From Streptomyces olivochromogenes (GTDB taxonomy: Bacteria; Actinomycetota; Actinomycetes; Streptomycetales; Streptomycetaceae), in assembly GCF_001514115.1 (NCBI RefSeq), contig NZ_KQ948470.1, positions 1 through 64,000 on the forward strand: a stretch of 64,000 bases of DNA. The letters are read 5' to 3'. This document shows positions 35,892 to 43,637 of this stretch, piece by piece. Made by a program: the position numbers and the translations under genes. Position 1 is the first letter of the stretch, and every line of letters starts with the position of its first letter. A model generated the notes under the pieces. It saw nothing but the letters and a program-made list of their open reading frames with translations. It searched no databases and was not told the origin of the DNA.

Positions 35892-36956
35892 ATGGACACC
35901 CACGCCACCCGCCGAAGCCTCCTGGCGCGCGCCGCCGCCCTCGCCGCGGTGCCCGCGATCGGCTCCGTCGTCGCGGACACGGCACTGGGCTCACCGGCCG
36001 TCGCCGCCGACGCCACCGACCTGCCCGACTACGCCCCGGTCCCCCGGTCGTCGCTCGGCCCGGCGATCAACAGCCAGGGCTACTACGTCGGACGGATCAA
36101 GCGGAACCTGTACTGGGTCACCGACGGAACCTACGTCTCGGCCTTCCTGACCACCCGCGACGGCGTGGTGCTCCTCGACGCGCCGCCGTCGCTCGGCCAC
36201 AACATCCAGCGCGCGATCGACGACGTGACCAAGCCCAGCGGGCTGACCAACAAGGTCACGCACCTGATCTATTCGCATCACCACTCCGACCACGCGGGCG
36301 GGTCGGGCATCTTCGGCCGGCGGGTGACCCGGATCGGGCACTCCGAGACCCGCAGACTGCTCATACGGGACAACGACCCCAACAAGCCGGCGCCCGAGGA
36401 GACCTTCGACGACCACCGGGTGCTCCACATCGGCGGGGAGCGCATCGAACTCGCGTGGCACGGCGCCAACCACACCCCGGACAACATCTACATCCACCTG
36501 CCCGACCACGACACGCTGATGCTCGTGGACGTCGCCCTGCCCGGCTGGGTGCCGTTCGCGAACCTCAACATCAACGAGGACATCCCGGGCTCGCTGCTGG
36601 CGCCGGCCAAGGCCCTGAAGTACCCGTGGACCACCTTCATCGGAGGCCACCTCGGCCGGCTGGGGACGCGGCACGACCTCAAGATCCACCAGGACTACAT
36701 GGCCGACCTCGACACGGAGATCCGCCGCGCGCTCACGACGGTCGACGCGACGCCGTACTTCGTCAAGTACGGCAACAACACCTGGGCCGCGGTGAAGACC
36801 TACCTCGACGAGGTGATCGCGGTCGCCTCACGTCCGGTCGTGACCAAGTACACCGGGATCCTCGCCGCCGCCGACGTCTTCACCGAGAGCAACGCCTTCA
36901 TGCTGATGGAGTCGATACGCCTCGACGGCGGCTTCGGAATGACGGTCCACGACTGA
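35892..36956 (+). CDS. Tat-exported metallo-beta-lactamase-fold hydrolase
   Basis: The 354-residue protein has a Tat signal (ATRRSLLARAAALAAVPAIG, about 5-24, ending near SPAVAA). The MBL zinc motif is HHHSDHAGG, with a GHSETRR segment, WHGANHTPDN and a D in TLMLVDVALPGW as further ligands, then GGHLGRLGTR. The overall pattern resembles exported MBL-fold enzymes of the SoxH/quinoprotein-relay-like group rather than true beta-lactamases. The substrate is unknown. It shares a promoter motif with the SDR gene. Confidence 0.83.
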   Translation: MDTHATRRSLLARAAALAAVPAIGSVVADTALGSPAVAADATDLPDYAPVPRSSLGPAINSQGYYVGRIKRNLYWVTDGTYVSAFLTTRDGVVLLDAPPSLGHNIQRAIDDVTKPSGLTNKVTHLIYSHHHSDHAGGSGIFGRRVTRIGHSETRRLLIRDNDPNKPAPEETFDDHRVLHIGGERIELAWHGANHTPDNIYIHLPDHDTLMLVDVALPGWVPFANLNINEDIPGSLLAPAKALKYPWTTFIGGHLGRLGTRHDLKIHQDYMADLDTEIRRALTTVDATPYFVKYGNNTWAAVKTYLDEVIAVASRPVVTKYTGILAAADVFTESNAFMLMESIRLDGGFGMTVHD

Positions 36957-36975
36957 CCGCTGTCCGATGCCCGAC

Positions 36976-37017
36976 AGATCCTGGGGCCGCCTGCACGGAC
37001 CGGGTCCCCCAGGATCT
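36976..37017. terminator. Bidirectional terminator between two metallo-hydrolase genes
   Basis: AGATCCTGGGG and CCCCAGGATCT form a perfect 11-bp stem with a 20-nt loop. Its right arm overlaps the stop codon of the convergent gene. Confidence 0.75.
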
Positions 37018-37768
37018 AGATCTCGTACGTCACCCTCGGCACCGCCAGCTCCACCGGGCCGTCGAAGACCTCGCGTGCGTCGGCGAGGTTGACCGCGGGG
37101 TCCGTCCACGGCGGGATGTGGGTGAGCAGCAGGCGACGGGCGCCGGCACGGCCGGCGCTCTCGCCCGCTTCGCGGCCGTTGAGGTGCAGGTCGGGGATCT
37201 TCTCCTTGCCGTGCGTGAACGCGGCCTCGCAGAGGAACAGGTCGGTGTCCCGGGCGAGTTCGTCCAGCGCGTCGGTGACACCGGTGTCCCCGGAGTACGT
37301 CAGCGACTTCCCGCCGTGTTCGATGCGGATGGCGTACGCCTCCACGGGGTGGCGCACCCGCTCCGTGTGCACGGTGAACGGGCCGATCTCGAACGTGGCC
37401 GGTTTGACGGTGTGGAAGTCGAAGACCTCGCTCATCGAGGAGGCGGTGGGAGTGTCCGCGTACGCGGTGGTCAGTCGCTGTTCCGTGCCCTCGGGTCCGT
37501 AGACGGGGAGCGGGTCGCAGCGGCCGCCGTCGTGGCGGTAGTAGCGCGCGACGAAGTACGCGCACATGTCGATGCAGTGGTCGGCGTGCAGATGGCTGAG
37601 GAAGATCGCGTCGAGGTCGTAGAGACCGCAGTGGCGCTGCAGCTCGCCAAGGGCACCGTTGCCCATGTCGAGAAGCAGCCTGAAGCCGTCGGCCTCGACG
37701 AGGTAGCTCGAGCAGGCCGATTCCGCGGACGGGAACGACCCCGAGCAGCCGACGACGGTGAGCTTCAT
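37016..37768 (-). CDS. MBL-fold phosphohydrolase, Rv1339-like (probable cAMP phosphodiesterase)
   Basis: The 250-residue cytosolic protein begins MKLTVVGCSGSFPSAESACS and carries the zinc motif SHLHADHCIDM, YSGDTG and LLTHIPPW. It resembles mycobacterial Rv1339, described as an atypical class II cAMP phosphodiesterase and located next to rphA. In mycobacteria the order is murI-Rv1339-rphA-rdgB; here rph and rdgB lie 7 kb away with PTS and island genes in between. GGAGG lies about 12 nt before the ATG. Confidence 0.82.
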   Translation of the reverse strand: MKLTVVGCSGSFPSAESACSSYLVEADGFRLLLDMGNGALGELQRHCGLYDLDAIFLSHLHADHCIDMCAYFVARYYRHDGGRCDPLPVYGPEGTEQRLTTAYADTPTASSMSEVFDFHTVKPATFEIGPFTVHTERVRHPVEAYAIRIEHGGKSLTYSGDTGVTDALDELARDTDLFLCEAAFTHGKEKIPDLHLNGREAGESAGRAGARRLLLTHIPPWTDPAVNLADAREVFDGPVELAVPRVTYEI

Positions 37769-38028
37769 AGGAGCTGGAACCTCCGCGCTGACAGGAAGTG
37801 CAGAGAGTAGATGCGGGGTGCAGGTACTCGGGTGCAGATACGGGAACGGGGGTCGTGCGGTCCGTCGAGCGTAAGGCGCAAAAGGGCGGGTCGCTCCTCC
37901 ACCAGGGGCTGTTGTGGGCGAACTCACCTGTGGTGTCACCGGTTCGGATGGATGGTCGACCGGAGGTCGGATGCCTGGGTTCTGCGGGCGGGGGGCGGGG
38001 CGGAGTGCGCGCCGGTACCTTCTTTGGT

Positions 38029-38511
38029 ATGGACACGTCCTGGTGGCTCGCGTTGGCGGCCGTGGTGCTGCTCGCGCTGGTCGCGACGCTGGTGGACGGC
38101 TGGGGGCGCCGTGGGCGCCGAGAGCGTCGCCCGGACCGGGCCGCCGGTCGGACTCGGCCGCCCGGGCGGCCGGCCGGGGGGCGGAAGCGGCCCCGGGTGC
38201 CCCGGCCGCGGCCGGCGGAGATCTGGTGGGCGAAGGTTCCGTACGAGGACGGGCCCGGGGAGAAGGACCGGCCGTGTCTGGTGCTGGCCGTGCGGGGCGA
38301 ACGGGTGACCGTCGCGAAGATCACGAGCAAGTACCACGACGAGCGGGCCGGGGTGATTCCGCTGCCGCCGGGTGCCGTCGGCGATGCCCATGGGCGGGCG
38401 AGCTTCCTGGAGACGGATGAGCTGCGCGAGGTGCCCTTGTGGGAGTTTCGGCGGCGGGTGGGGGTGGTGGATCCGGTCCTTTGGGACCAGGTCCGCTACT
38501 TGGCCGGCTGA
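38029..38511 (+). CDS. Membrane-anchored PemK/MazF-like protein
   Basis: The 160-residue protein starts with one membrane helix (WWLALAAVVLLALVATLVDGW), a long Arg/Pro linker (about 25-62) and a C-terminal PemK/MazF-like beta domain: PAEIWWAKVPYEDGPGEKDRPCLVLA, VAKITSKYHD, FLETDELREVPLWEF and the helical end VDPVLWDQVRYLAG (parts split). MazF toxins cleave RNA at specific triplets. No antitoxin gene is adjacent, and a membrane anchor is unusual, so the role may not be toxic. A TACCTT box 7 nt before the ATG suggests a leaderless transcript. Confidence 0.72.
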   Translation: MDTSWWLALAAVVLLALVATLVDGWGRRGRRERRPDRAAGRTRPPGRPAGGRKRPRVPRPRPAEIWWAKVPYEDGPGEKDRPCLVLAVRGERVTVAKITSKYHDERAGVIPLPPGAVGDAHGRASFLETDELREVPLWEFRRRVGVVDPVLWDQVRYLAG

Positions 38512-38520
38512 GCCCGTCCC

Positions 38521-38760
38521 TCGCCCCCGCCGCCCCTACCCGTCCCATCATCCTGGGGCTCCGCCCCAGACCCCGAGGGGTGGTCTTTCGGCTGCGGGCC
38601 GGTGGGGGCTGGGCGCGCAGTTCCCCGCGCCCCTTGAGAGCGCTGGCGCGCATCTTTCAGCCTGTCCGGCGTTTGAGGACGAGGCCGTTCAGGCCGATCG
38701 GGGGTTTGGGGGGCGGAGCCCCCCAAGTAGGGATGGGACGGGTAGGGGCGGCGGGGGCGA
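38521..38760. repeat. 240-bp element with perfect 29-bp inverted ends
   Basis: The ends TCGCCCCCGCCGCCCC... (38521-38549) and ...GGGGCGGCGGGGGCGA (38732-38760) are exact reverse complements over 29 bp. Inside lie smaller hairpins (TGGGGCTCCGCCCCA; GGGGGGCGGAGCCCCCC) and the word GCGCAGTTCCCCGCGCCCCT, which I know from many Streptomyces intergenic regions. It fills the space between the convergent PemK-like gene and cysM, and may serve as a terminator or be a non-autonomous repeat. Confidence 0.85.
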
Positions 38761-38788
38761 GACACATCCGGGCCGCCGCCCGTGCGGC

Positions 38789-39739
38789 CTACGCCCAGAG
38801 CTGGCCCTGGAGGGTTTCGATGGCTTCTTCTGTGGTCGCGGCGGTGTAGACGCCCGTCGACAGGTACTTCCAGCCGCCGTCGGCGACGACGAAGACGATG
38901 TCGGCGGACTCCCCGGCGGCGACCGCCTTCTTGCCGACGCCGATCGCGGCGTGCAGCGCGGCCCCGGTGGAGACGCCCGCGAAGATGCCCTCCTGCTGGA
39001 GGAGCTCACGGGTGCGGGTGACCGCGTCGGCGGAGCCGACCGAGAAGCGGGAGGTGAGGACCGACGCGTCGTACAGCTCGGGAACGAACCCCTCGTCCAG
39101 GTTGCGCAGGCCGTAGACCAGGTCGTCGTAGCGCGGTTCCGCGGCGATGATCTTCACGTCCGGCTTGTGCTCCCGGAGGTAGCGGCCGACGCCCATCAGG
39201 GTGCCCGTCGTGCCGAGGCCGGCGACGAAGTGCGTGATGGAGGGGAGGTCCGCCAGGATTTCGGGGCCCGTCGTCGCGTAGTGGGCGCCCGCGTTGTCGG
39301 GGTTCCCGTACTGGTAGAGCATCACCCAGTCGGGGTGCTCGGCCGACAGTTCCTTCGCGACGCGCACGGCGGTGTTGGAACCGCCGGCCGCGGGGCTGGA
39401 GATGATCTCCGCGCCCCACATGGCCAGCAGGTCCCGCCGCTCCTGAGAGGTGTTCTCCGGCATCACGCACACCATGCGGTAGCCCTTGAGCTTCGCCGCC
39501 ATGGCCAGCGAGATGCCGGTGTTCCCGCTCGTCGGCTCCAGGATCGTGCAGCCCGGGGTCAACCGGCCGTCCTTCTCCGCCTGTTCGACCATGTGGAGAG
39601 CCGGGCGGTCCTTGACCGAGCCCGTCGGGTTGCGGTCCTCCAGCTTCGCCCAGATCCGGACGTCGGCGGACGGCGAAAGACGTGGCAGGCGCACCAGAGG
39701 GGTGTTGCCCACCGCGGCGAGCGGGGAGTCGTAGCGCAT
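38789..39739 (-). CDS. cysM: CysO-dependent cysteine synthase (CysM)
   Basis: The 316-residue PLP enzyme has the Schiff-base lysine in GSVKDRPAL (Lys43), PTSGNTGISLAM and the GLGTTGTLMG phosphate loop. In actinobacteria this CysM uses O-phosphoserine and the thiocarboxylated carrier CysO rather than free sulfide. The cysO-like gene lies 17 bp upstream and the JAMM protease gene further up, as in M. tuberculosis mec-cysO-cysM. It is cytosolic. Transcription probably starts before the leader peptide at 40259. Confidence 0.93.
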   Translation of the reverse strand: MRYDSPLAAVGNTPLVRLPRLSPSADVRIWAKLEDRNPTGSVKDRPALHMVEQAEKDGRLTPGCTILEPTSGNTGISLAMAAKLKGYRMVCVMPENTSQERRDLLAMWGAEIISSPAAGGSNTAVRVAKELSAEHPDWVMLYQYGNPDNAGAHYATTGPEILADLPSITHFVAGLGTTGTLMGVGRYLREHKPDVKIIAAEPRYDDLVYGLRNLDEGFVPELYDASVLTSRFSVGSADAVTRTRELLQQEGIFAGVSTGAALHAAIGVGKKAVAAGESADIVFVVADGGWKYLSTGVYTAATTEEAIETLQGQLWA

Positions 39740-39756
39740 CAGCGATCAGCAGCCGA

Positions 39757-40035
39757 TCAGACCATGCCGCCGGCCACGGCCGGCAGGATCGTCACGTTGT
39801 CGCCGTCGGTGAGCTTGGTGTTGATGCCGTCGAGGAAGCGGACGTCCTCGTCGTTCAGGTACACGTTGACGAAGCGGCGCAGCTGGCCGTCGTCGACGAT
39901 CCGGGCCTGGATGCCCGCGTGCCGGGTCTCGAGGTCGGCGAAGAGCTCGGCGAGGGTCGCGCCGCCGCCCTCGACGGCCTTCTCGCCGTCGGTGTAGGTG
40001 CGGAGGATGGTGGGGATGCGGACCTCGATGGCCAT
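39757..40035 (-). CDS. cysO: CysO-type sulfur carrier (MoaD/ThiS fold)
   Basis: The 92-residue protein has the ubiquitin-like carrier fold: VRIPTILRTYTDGEKAV, FVNVYLNDEDVRFLDG and DNVTILPAVAGGMV. CysO accepts sulfur as a C-terminal thiocarboxylate after GG and donates it to CysM. Here two extra residues (MV) follow the GG, so the protein must be trimmed before activation; the nearby JAMM protease is the likely trimmer. GGAG lies about 11 nt before the ATG. Confidence 0.92.
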   Translation of the reverse strand: MAIEVRIPTILRTYTDGEKAVEGGGATLAELFADLETRHAGIQARIVDDGQLRRFVNVYLNDEDVRFLDGINTKLTDGDNVTILPAVAGGMV

Positions 40036-40157
40036 GGTTGCGGGCTCCTGTCGGAAGGAAAAGTCAGGTCGGTGGGCGCGCGGCGGCGCGGGAAGGGCAG
40101 GGGGACGCCGGTGGCGGCCCCGCGGAGCCGTGGCTCACGGCCGTACGGCGGCAGGGT

Positions 40158-40259
40158 TCAGCGCGTACAGATGGCGCTCTGCAGCCTGCACAGGTCGACG
40201 TGCAGCCGCGCCACGAGCAGCATGCCCGGCGTCTTGTCGCTCACGTCCTGGGAAACCAT
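40158..40259 (-). CDS. Cys-containing leader peptide before cysO
   Basis: A 33-residue open frame ends with the words LLVARLHVDLCRLQSAICTR (exactly 20 residues). The HVDLxRxxSAxC pattern marks a family of Streptomyces leader peptides found before sulfur-metabolism genes. Two cysteine codons near the end suggest ribosome stalling or attenuation in response to cysteine. A TACGAT box (40266-40271) lies 6 nt before the ATG, so the transcript is probably leaderless. Confidence 0.8.
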   Translation of the reverse strand: MVSQDVSDKTPGMLLVARLHVDLCRLQSAICTR

Positions 40260-40265
40260 GGGGTC

Positions 40266-40271
40266 ATCGTA
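40266..40271 (-). promoter_or_regulatory. Likely -10 box for the cysO-cysM transcript
   Basis: TACGAT on the minus strand is followed by 6 bases and the leader-peptide ATG, the spacing expected for a leaderless start. No good -35 box is seen. Confidence 0.45.
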
Positions 40272-40441
40272 TCGATTCCCGGTCCGGGTCCCGGAGTGTG
40301 ATCTCAGATGGTGGATGAATTCTGCCCGAAGTCCGGGATCGAAGCGGTGCCGGAGCAGGATCGGGGCGGAGCCGGACCAAAGGATCGGAGCGGCATCGGA
40401 GCAAAGGACCGGAGCGGCGTCGGGGCGCGGTCGGGGCGGCG

Positions 40442-40864
40442 TCAGTACGCGTCCACGACCGTGACCTCCTCCTCCGTCACCTCTCCCTCGACGATCCGGT
40501 ACGAGCGGAACTGGAAGGGACCCGCGTCGTCCGCGTCCGCCGTCGAGACGAGGACGTAGTGCGCGCCGGGCTCGTTGGCGTACGAGATGTCGGTGCGGGA
40601 GGGGTAGGCCTCGGTCGCCGTGTGGGAGTGGTAGATGATCACCGGCTCCTCGTCGCGGTCGTCCATCTCGCGGTACAGCTTCAGCAGGTCGCCGGAGTCG
40701 AACTCGTAGAACGTGGGCGAGCGGGCGGCGTTGAGCATCGGGATGAAGCGCTCGGGGCGGCCCGAGCCCGCCGGGCCCGCGACGACGCCGCACGCCTCGT
40801 CGGGGTGGTCCTGGCGCGCGTGCGCGACGATCTGGTCGACGAGGGCCTGGGTGAGGGTCAGCAT
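40442..40864 (-). CDS. JAMM/M67 metalloprotease (Mec-type)
   Basis: The 140-residue zinc protease has the JAMM motif: Glu23 in DEACG and HSHTATEAYPSRTD (HxH-x7-S-x2-D). The mycobacterial homologue Mec releases cysteine from CysO-cysteine; related enzymes trim carrier C-termini to expose GG. It lies 180 bp upstream of the leader peptide on the same strand, with loose AAAGGATCGGAGC repeats in the gap, so it may be transcribed separately. Confidence 0.92.
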   Translation of the reverse strand: MLTLTQALVDQIVAHARQDHPDEACGVVAGPAGSGRPERFIPMLNAARSPTFYEFDSGDLLKLYREMDDRDEEPVIIYHSHTATEAYPSRTDISYANEPGAHYVLVSTADADDAGPFQFRSYRIVEGEVTEEEVTVVDAY

Positions 40865-40884
40865 GTCGGTCAGGATAAGCAGAA

Positions 40885-40921
40885 GGGCCGCCCTGTACCG
40901 AGGGGTGGTACGGGGCGGCCC
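40885..40921 (-). terminator. Terminator after the amino-acid permease gene
   Basis: GGGCCGCCCTGTACC and GGTACGGGGCGGCCC form a long stem with one mismatch around a 7-nt loop, between the permease gene and mec on the minus strand. Confidence 0.75.
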
Positions 40922-40963
40922 ACATGCTGAACCGGGAAGGTCGGCCGCGCCGAACCGGGAAGG

Positions 40964-42424
40964 TCAGCCGACCTTCTCGAACGCCGGCTCGCGGCGCTCG
41001 GTGACCTGGGGGTTGCGTGCCTTGAGTACCCACCAGCCGATGGCCAGGGCCGCGGCCCAGCCGGCCATCACGTACAGGCAGACGCGGGAGTCGGCGTCGT
41101 ACGCGATGAGGCCCGTGACGAAGAGCAGGAAGACGACCGCGATCCAGCTGCACTTCGCCCCGCCCGGGGCCGGGAAGGAGGAGGCGGGCAGGCGTCCGGC
41201 GTCGACCGCGCGGCGGTAGAGGATGTGGCTGACCAGGATCATCAGCCAGGTCCAGATACCGGCGGCGGTGGCCACGGAGGTGACGTAGCCGAAGGCCTTC
41301 TCCGGGACGACGTAGTTCAGGATCACGCCGATGCCCATGAAGAGCATGGAGACGGTGATGCCGAGCGCCGGGGTCTTGGTCGAGGAGAGCCTGCTGAAGA
41401 CCTTGGGGGCCTCGCCGTTGTCCGCCAGGGTGCGCAGCATGCGGCCCGTGGAGTACATGCCGGAGTTGCAGGAGGACAGGGCGGCGGTCAGGACCACGAA
41501 GTTGACGATGCCGGCGCCGGCCGGGATGCCGATCTTCGCGAAGGCCTCGACGAAGGGGCTGACGCCTGGGGCGAACTCCGTCCACTTCACGACGCAGAGG
41601 ATGACCGTGAGCGCGCCGACGTAGAAGAGCGCGATGCGCCAGGGGAGGGTGTTGATCGCCTTGGGGAGGGTCTTCTCCGGGTCCTCGGACTCGCCCGCCG
41701 TGACGCCGACGAGCTCGACGGCGAGGTAGGCGAACATGACGCCCTGGAGGGTCATCAGGGACGAGCCGATGCCCTTGGGGAAGAAGCCGTCGAACTGCCA
41801 GAGGTTGGCGACGGAGGCCGTGTCACCGGCCGAGCTGAAGCCGAAGGTGAGGACGCCGAGGCCGATCACGATCATGCCGATCAGGGCGGTGACCTTGACC
41901 ATCGAGAACCAGAACTCGATCTCTCCGAAGAGCTTCACCGAGATCAGGTTCGCCACGAAGAGGACGATCAGGAAGACCAGTGCCGTCACCCATTGGGGGA
42001 TGGACGGGAACCAGTAGTGGACGTAGATCGCGGCGGCGGTGAGTTCCGCCATGCCGGTGACCACCCACATCAGCCAGTACGTCCAGCCGGTGAAGTAGCC
42101 GAAGAACGGGCCGAGGAACTCGCGGGAGTACTCCGCGAAGGAGCCCGAGACCGGGCGGTACAGGAGCAGCTCGCCGAGCGCCCGCATGATGAAGAAGATG
42201 ATCACGCCCGCGAGGGCGTACATGAAGATGAGGCTGGGCCCCGCCTTGGCGATGTTCGCCCCGGCGCCCAGGAAGAGGCCGACGCCGATGGCGCCGCCGA
42301 TCGCGATCATCTGGACCTGGCGACTGCCGAGCCCGCGCTCGTACCCCTCTTCGGGGGCGTCGCCGCCCACGGCCTCACTGCCGAAACGCGGCTCGTCGGT
42401 CTTGTCGACCTGCGATGAGGTCAT
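40964..42424 (-). CDS. APC-family amino-acid permease
   Basis: The 486-residue protein has 12 membrane helices. QMIAIGGAIGVGLFLGAG (helix 1) and the following RPVSGSFAEYSREFLG loop are typical of the AAT family (gamma-proteobacterial CycA/ProY type). It imports neutral amino acids with protons; the substrate is not decidable. GAAAGG precedes the ATG by about 9 nt. It separates clpS-DUF2017 from mec-cysO-cysM, an insertion relative to the mycobacterial order. Confidence 0.9.
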   Translation of the reverse strand: MTSSQVDKTDEPRFGSEAVGGDAPEEGYERGLGSRQVQMIAIGGAIGVGLFLGAGANIAKAGPSLIFMYALAGVIIFFIMRALGELLLYRPVSGSFAEYSREFLGPFFGYFTGWTYWLMWVVTGMAELTAAAIYVHYWFPSIPQWVTALVFLIVLFVANLISVKLFGEIEFWFSMVKVTALIGMIVIGLGVLTFGFSSAGDTASVANLWQFDGFFPKGIGSSLMTLQGVMFAYLAVELVGVTAGESEDPEKTLPKAINTLPWRIALFYVGALTVILCVVKWTEFAPGVSPFVEAFAKIGIPAGAGIVNFVVLTAALSSCNSGMYSTGRMLRTLADNGEAPKVFSRLSSTKTPALGITVSMLFMGIGVILNYVVPEKAFGYVTSVATAAGIWTWLMILVSHILYRRAVDAGRLPASSFPAPGGAKCSWIAVVFLLFVTGLIAYDADSRVCLYVMAGWAAALAIGWWVLKARNPQVTERREPAFEKVG

Positions 42425-42846
42425 GTGTGGTGCGCCTTTCTCCATGCCGGTCCGAGCCAGTCACCTGGCTTCGGATCGGGTTCCGATCCCCCCGGATGTG
42501 ATGGAGCTGTGCCTGGCCGGCGGTCGCCGGCTCGGTGGCGCACCCGACCGGACATGGGTGGTGTCCTGTCGGGCGGTCGTGAAGATTTATCACGGCCGCA
42601 ACATGGGCAGCCTGCGGGTGTTGTAAGGCATGCCACAGGGAGAAGCGGACAAACAGCACTCACCTGTACATAGCAGGCCACTACGGTGACGGGATCGTTA
42701 TCCGGATCTGAGCGTCCTCTGAGCGAACACCGATTGAACCCTGAACCAACCCCTGATCAGGGCATACCGACCGCGTCACCGACCGCTTCCCCACTCGGCG
42801 CCCGACCAGGGCATACCGATCACTTCCCCGATCAGCGCGTCTCGGC
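42425..42846. other. Upstream region of the permease gene
   Basis: About 420 bp between the permease start and the repeat array. It includes degenerate copies of the repeat word (GCCCGACCAGGGCAT near 42740-42830) and otherwise no coding pattern. The permease promoter should lie near its left end. Confidence 0.45.
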
Positions 42847-42954
42847 GCCCGACCAGGGCATCAGCGTCTCGGCGCCCGATCAGGACATCAGCGTCTCGAC
42901 GCCCGATCAGGACATCAGCGTCTCGACGCCCGATCAGGACATCAGCGTCTCGAC
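42847..42954. repeat. 27-bp tandem repeat overlapping the DUF2017 stop codon
   Basis: GCCCGATCAGGACATCAGCG recurs at 42847, 42874, 42901 and 42928, exactly 27 bp apart, with more decayed copies to the left. The last unit contains the stop codon of the DUF2017 gene (42934-42936), so the array seems to have grown outward from the gene's own 3' end. Confidence 0.9.
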
Positions 42955-43539
42955 GAGCGTCTCCTGGAGACCGCCCAGCCACAGGTACGCCATCACCATC
43001 GGCTTGCGCGGGTCCTCGTCCGGGAGGCGGTAGAGGAGGTCGGTGTCCTCCTCGTCGACGACGTCGAGCCGGGCCCCGATCGCCAGGCGCAGGTCGTTGA
43101 GGGCGCGCAGCCACTGCTCGGACTCCCCGGGGGAGAGCTTGAGGACCGCGCCGCCGTCGCCCGCCGTGGTGAGGGCGTCCAGCGAGCGGATCACCGCGAG
43201 GGCGTTCTCGCGCTTGCCGGCGCGCAGGTCGTTCTCGGTGAAGCGGCGGAACTCGGAGGAGTACGCCCGCTGCTCCTCCGCCTGTTCCGGCGAGGACGCC
43301 TCGACGTCGGGGCCGCTGTAGGCGTCCGGGAAGAGGCGCTGGAGCACGGGGTCGGAGGGCGGCTCGCTGGGGCCCTCCGCGAACAGTTCGGCGAGCGGGT
43401 CGTCGGGGGCGTTCTCCGCGGGGCCGGGACCGATGAGCTCCAGGAGCTGTACGGCGAGGGAGCGGATGATGGAGATCTCGACCTCGTCGAGCGCGACGGC
43501 CGCGCCGCCGCCGGGGAGCGGTTCGAAGTGTCCTGGCAT
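42934..43539 (-). CDS. DUF2017 protein
   Basis: The 201-residue soluble protein is the usual downstream neighbour of clpS in actinobacteria (Rv1332 in M. tuberculosis). Visible conserved parts are LDEVEISIIRSLAVQLLELIG, FRRFTENDLRAGKRENA, LSPGESEQWLRALNDLRLAIGARL (split) and KPMVMAYLWLGGLQETLV. Function is unknown; the link to clpS suggests a role near protein turnover. The stop codon lies in a 27-bp tandem repeat. Confidence 0.9.
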   Translation of the reverse strand: MPGHFEPLPGGGAAVALDEVEISIIRSLAVQLLELIGPGPAENAPDDPLAELFAEGPSEPPSDPVLQRLFPDAYSGPDVEASSPEQAEEQRAYSSEFRRFTENDLRAGKRENALAVIRSLDALTTAGDGGAVLKLSPGESEQWLRALNDLRLAIGARLDVVDEEDTDLLYRLPDEDPRKPMVMAYLWLGGLQETLVETLMS

Positions 43540-43637
43540 GGAGTGAGTTCGCTACTTCCGGTCCTGCTCGCGGTTTACAGGGAGGGCTCGGGCTGCTGCC
43601 GGTCCGACGGCCGCCGGTCCGACGACTTGCGGTCCCG

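Noticed and set aside
35892..36956. Beta-lactamase resistance gene
   Set aside because: It has the MBL fold and a Tat signal, but the flanking motifs are not those of class B beta-lactamases and the context does not suggest resistance.
42847..42954. CRISPR array
   Set aside because: The units are contiguous without unique spacers and no cas gene is present. The same holds for the arrays at 12331, 13555, 25293 and 58035.
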